Assembly (NCBI GenBank): GCA_964543545.1
Contig: CAZIYT010000005.1
Coordinates: 372,001 to 436,000, forward strand
Source: UBA4416 sp964543545
Lineage (GTDB): Bacteria > Bacteroidota > Bacteroidia > B-17B0 > Aurantibacillaceae
Direction: 5' to 3'
Length of the DNA: 64,000 nucleotides
Shown: piece after piece, positions 63,317-64,000 of the stretch
Layout: each line of letters begins with the position of its first letter
Numbering within the stretch: the stretch's first letter is position 1
Notes under the pieces: generated by a model
The model's database searches: none
The model's input: the letters and a program-made list of their open reading frames with translations, nothing else
What the model was told of the DNA's origin: nothing
Made by a program: the position numbers and the translations under genes

Positions 63317-63837
63317 AGGATAGGTAGTGTACTTAAGGTCTACTGCACCAGAGACATGAAGGGTTTAGTTCTTTTTAGGGCGCTGCCTCTTTTGCCCTAA
63401 AAAAACCGGAACGAAGCACGGCAAAAACCTGGTAGGCTTTTGAGCGAGATTGCGCGTAAGGCGGAGTGGCTCGCTCGGGTGCCCCAAAAATAAATTGCCT
63501 TGCCATGATGAGATGCTGAATCATTACAACATGTCTTAACAAGATGACGTCTCACAAATACCGTAACGATAATTGGATATTCAAAAAATAAATCCGATAT
63601 TCACATTTCAGTCTGACTGATTTAACCATGGAATCTAAACTTCTAAAAAACAAGTTAGAGCTTCGCGCCTTGTACATGGCCATGTGGTCGGTTTCCTTTC
63701 ATGGGAACATCGGATAATCTGTTTATCCGGTCCTTGTGTTGACTTCGACTCCACTCAGTCAACGATGAAGAATTTTCAAATAACCACTGGCCGGTTCCCT
63801 TACTCAGGATAAATCGACCTCTTAACAAATCATTATC
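63317..63837. other. Intergenic region between hmgA and hppD
   Basis: 521 bases without a supported gene. It holds TTTTTAGGGC/GCCCTAAAAA (63372-63403), CGGATAA/TTATCCG (63711-63729), and GTTGACT/AGTCAAC (63738-63763), the last of the type TTGACTTCGACTC...CAGTCAAC known as a dispersed intergenic repeat. A 29-codon ATG frame (63628-63717) is not supported. The spacer separates two genes of the same pathway. Confidence 0.6.
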
Positions 63838-64000
63838 ATGGCAAAAGAAATTAAAAACGTAGAATACGGATTAGAAAAAATATTTGAAGGCGCACAGGAC
63901 TTCCTGCCTTTATTGGGAACGGATTATGTCGAGTTTTATGTAGGAAATGCCAAGCAGGCGGCACACTACTATAAAACAGCTTTCGGCTACCAGTCATACG
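63838..64000 (+). CDS. hppD: 4-hydroxyphenylpyruvate dioxygenase (partial)
   Basis: 54 residues from the ATG at 63838; the rest lies past the right edge. The start with FLPLLGTDYVEFYVGNAKQA and HYYKTAFGY is the N-terminal VOC domain of HPPD. It converts 4-hydroxyphenylpyruvate to homogentisate, the substrate of the enzyme encoded upstream. The gene order hmgA-hppD supports the call. Confidence 0.9.
   Translation, partial: MAKEIKNVEYGLEKIFEGAQDFLPLLGTDYVEFYVGNAKQAAHYYKTAFGYQSY

Noticed and set aside
63372..63403. TTTTTAGGGC/GCCCTAAAAA as the hmgA terminator
   Set aside because: The stem is followed by A-rich, not T-rich, sequence on the plus strand.
63628..63717. 29-codon frame MESKLLKNKLELRALYMAMW... 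upstream of hppD
   Set aside because: Its end overlaps a hairpin and a repeat, and nothing supports translation.

Overview
The window is chromosomal DNA of a member of the Bacteroidota. It carries the gldKLMN plus porP/sprF block of the type IX secretion system (T9SS) and a protein with a T9SS type A C-terminal sorting signal. It also has an UpxY-type antiterminator, a Bacteroidota-type exosortase, the long form of IspG, and promoter -7 boxes of the TAnnTTTG type seen in this phylum. Shine-Dalgarno sequences are generally not evident. Genes are dense on both strands. I see no tRNA, rRNA, CRISPR array, insertion sequence or prophage.

Layout. 1-6.9 kb (minus): a surface-polysaccharide operon read from a Wzc-like tyrosine autokinase through an UpxY-like antiterminator, HisH/HisF paralogues of the acetamidino-sugar type, a Wzm/Wzt-like ABC exporter and a sugar-ketoisomerase-like cupin cut by the left edge. 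7.0-9.5 kb (plus): a tiny exosortase substrate, the exosortase, a partner membrane protein, then glyA. 9.7-15.9 kb (minus): gldN, gldM, gldL, gldK and porP/sprF. 16.2-24.5 kb (plus): a cyclase-family hydrolase, ispG, a RecD-like helicase, and a nucleotide-sugar group (DegT aminotransferase, UDP-glucose dehydrogenase, UDP-glucuronate decarboxylase) ending in acylphosphatase. 24.7-36.5 kb: a lipoprotein, then a long minus-strand series with a TPM-domain membrane protein, a thioesterase, a glycosyltransferase, three heptose-activation-type enzymes, a large membrane protein, a mutarotase-like protein, DUF493, a LysE-type exporter, a GH3 enzyme and an M42 peptidase.

36.6-45.9 kb (mostly plus): rnhA, a UPF0173 hydrolase, parA-parB, a DUF5683 protein, dapB, a large signal peptidase I, a DUF3820 protein and a DEAD-box helicase. 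46.5-52 kb: an OmpA protein with thrombospondin type 3 repeats and two large secreted proteins. 52.8-60.3 kb (minus): polA, a glutaminyl-cyclase-like lipoprotein, cysS, a MORN-type protein and a sugar-nucleotide epimerase-like enzyme. 60.4-64 kb (plus): trhO, a lipoprotein and the tyrosine-degradation genes hmgA and hppD, the last cut by the right edge.

The envelope theme is strong: polysaccharide export and its kinase, two separate C-terminal sorting routes (exosortase and T9SS), OmpA, and sugar-nucleotide supply. The most distinctive items are: the exosortase mini-locus, whose only visible substrate would leave a peptide of about 17 residues and is separated from the sortase by a terminator hairpin; a Tyr-Gly alternating tail on the Wzc-like kinase; two abutting divergent -7 boxes at 60.3 kb; and several families of dispersed palindromes, one of which has been duplicated together with the 3' end of a gene.
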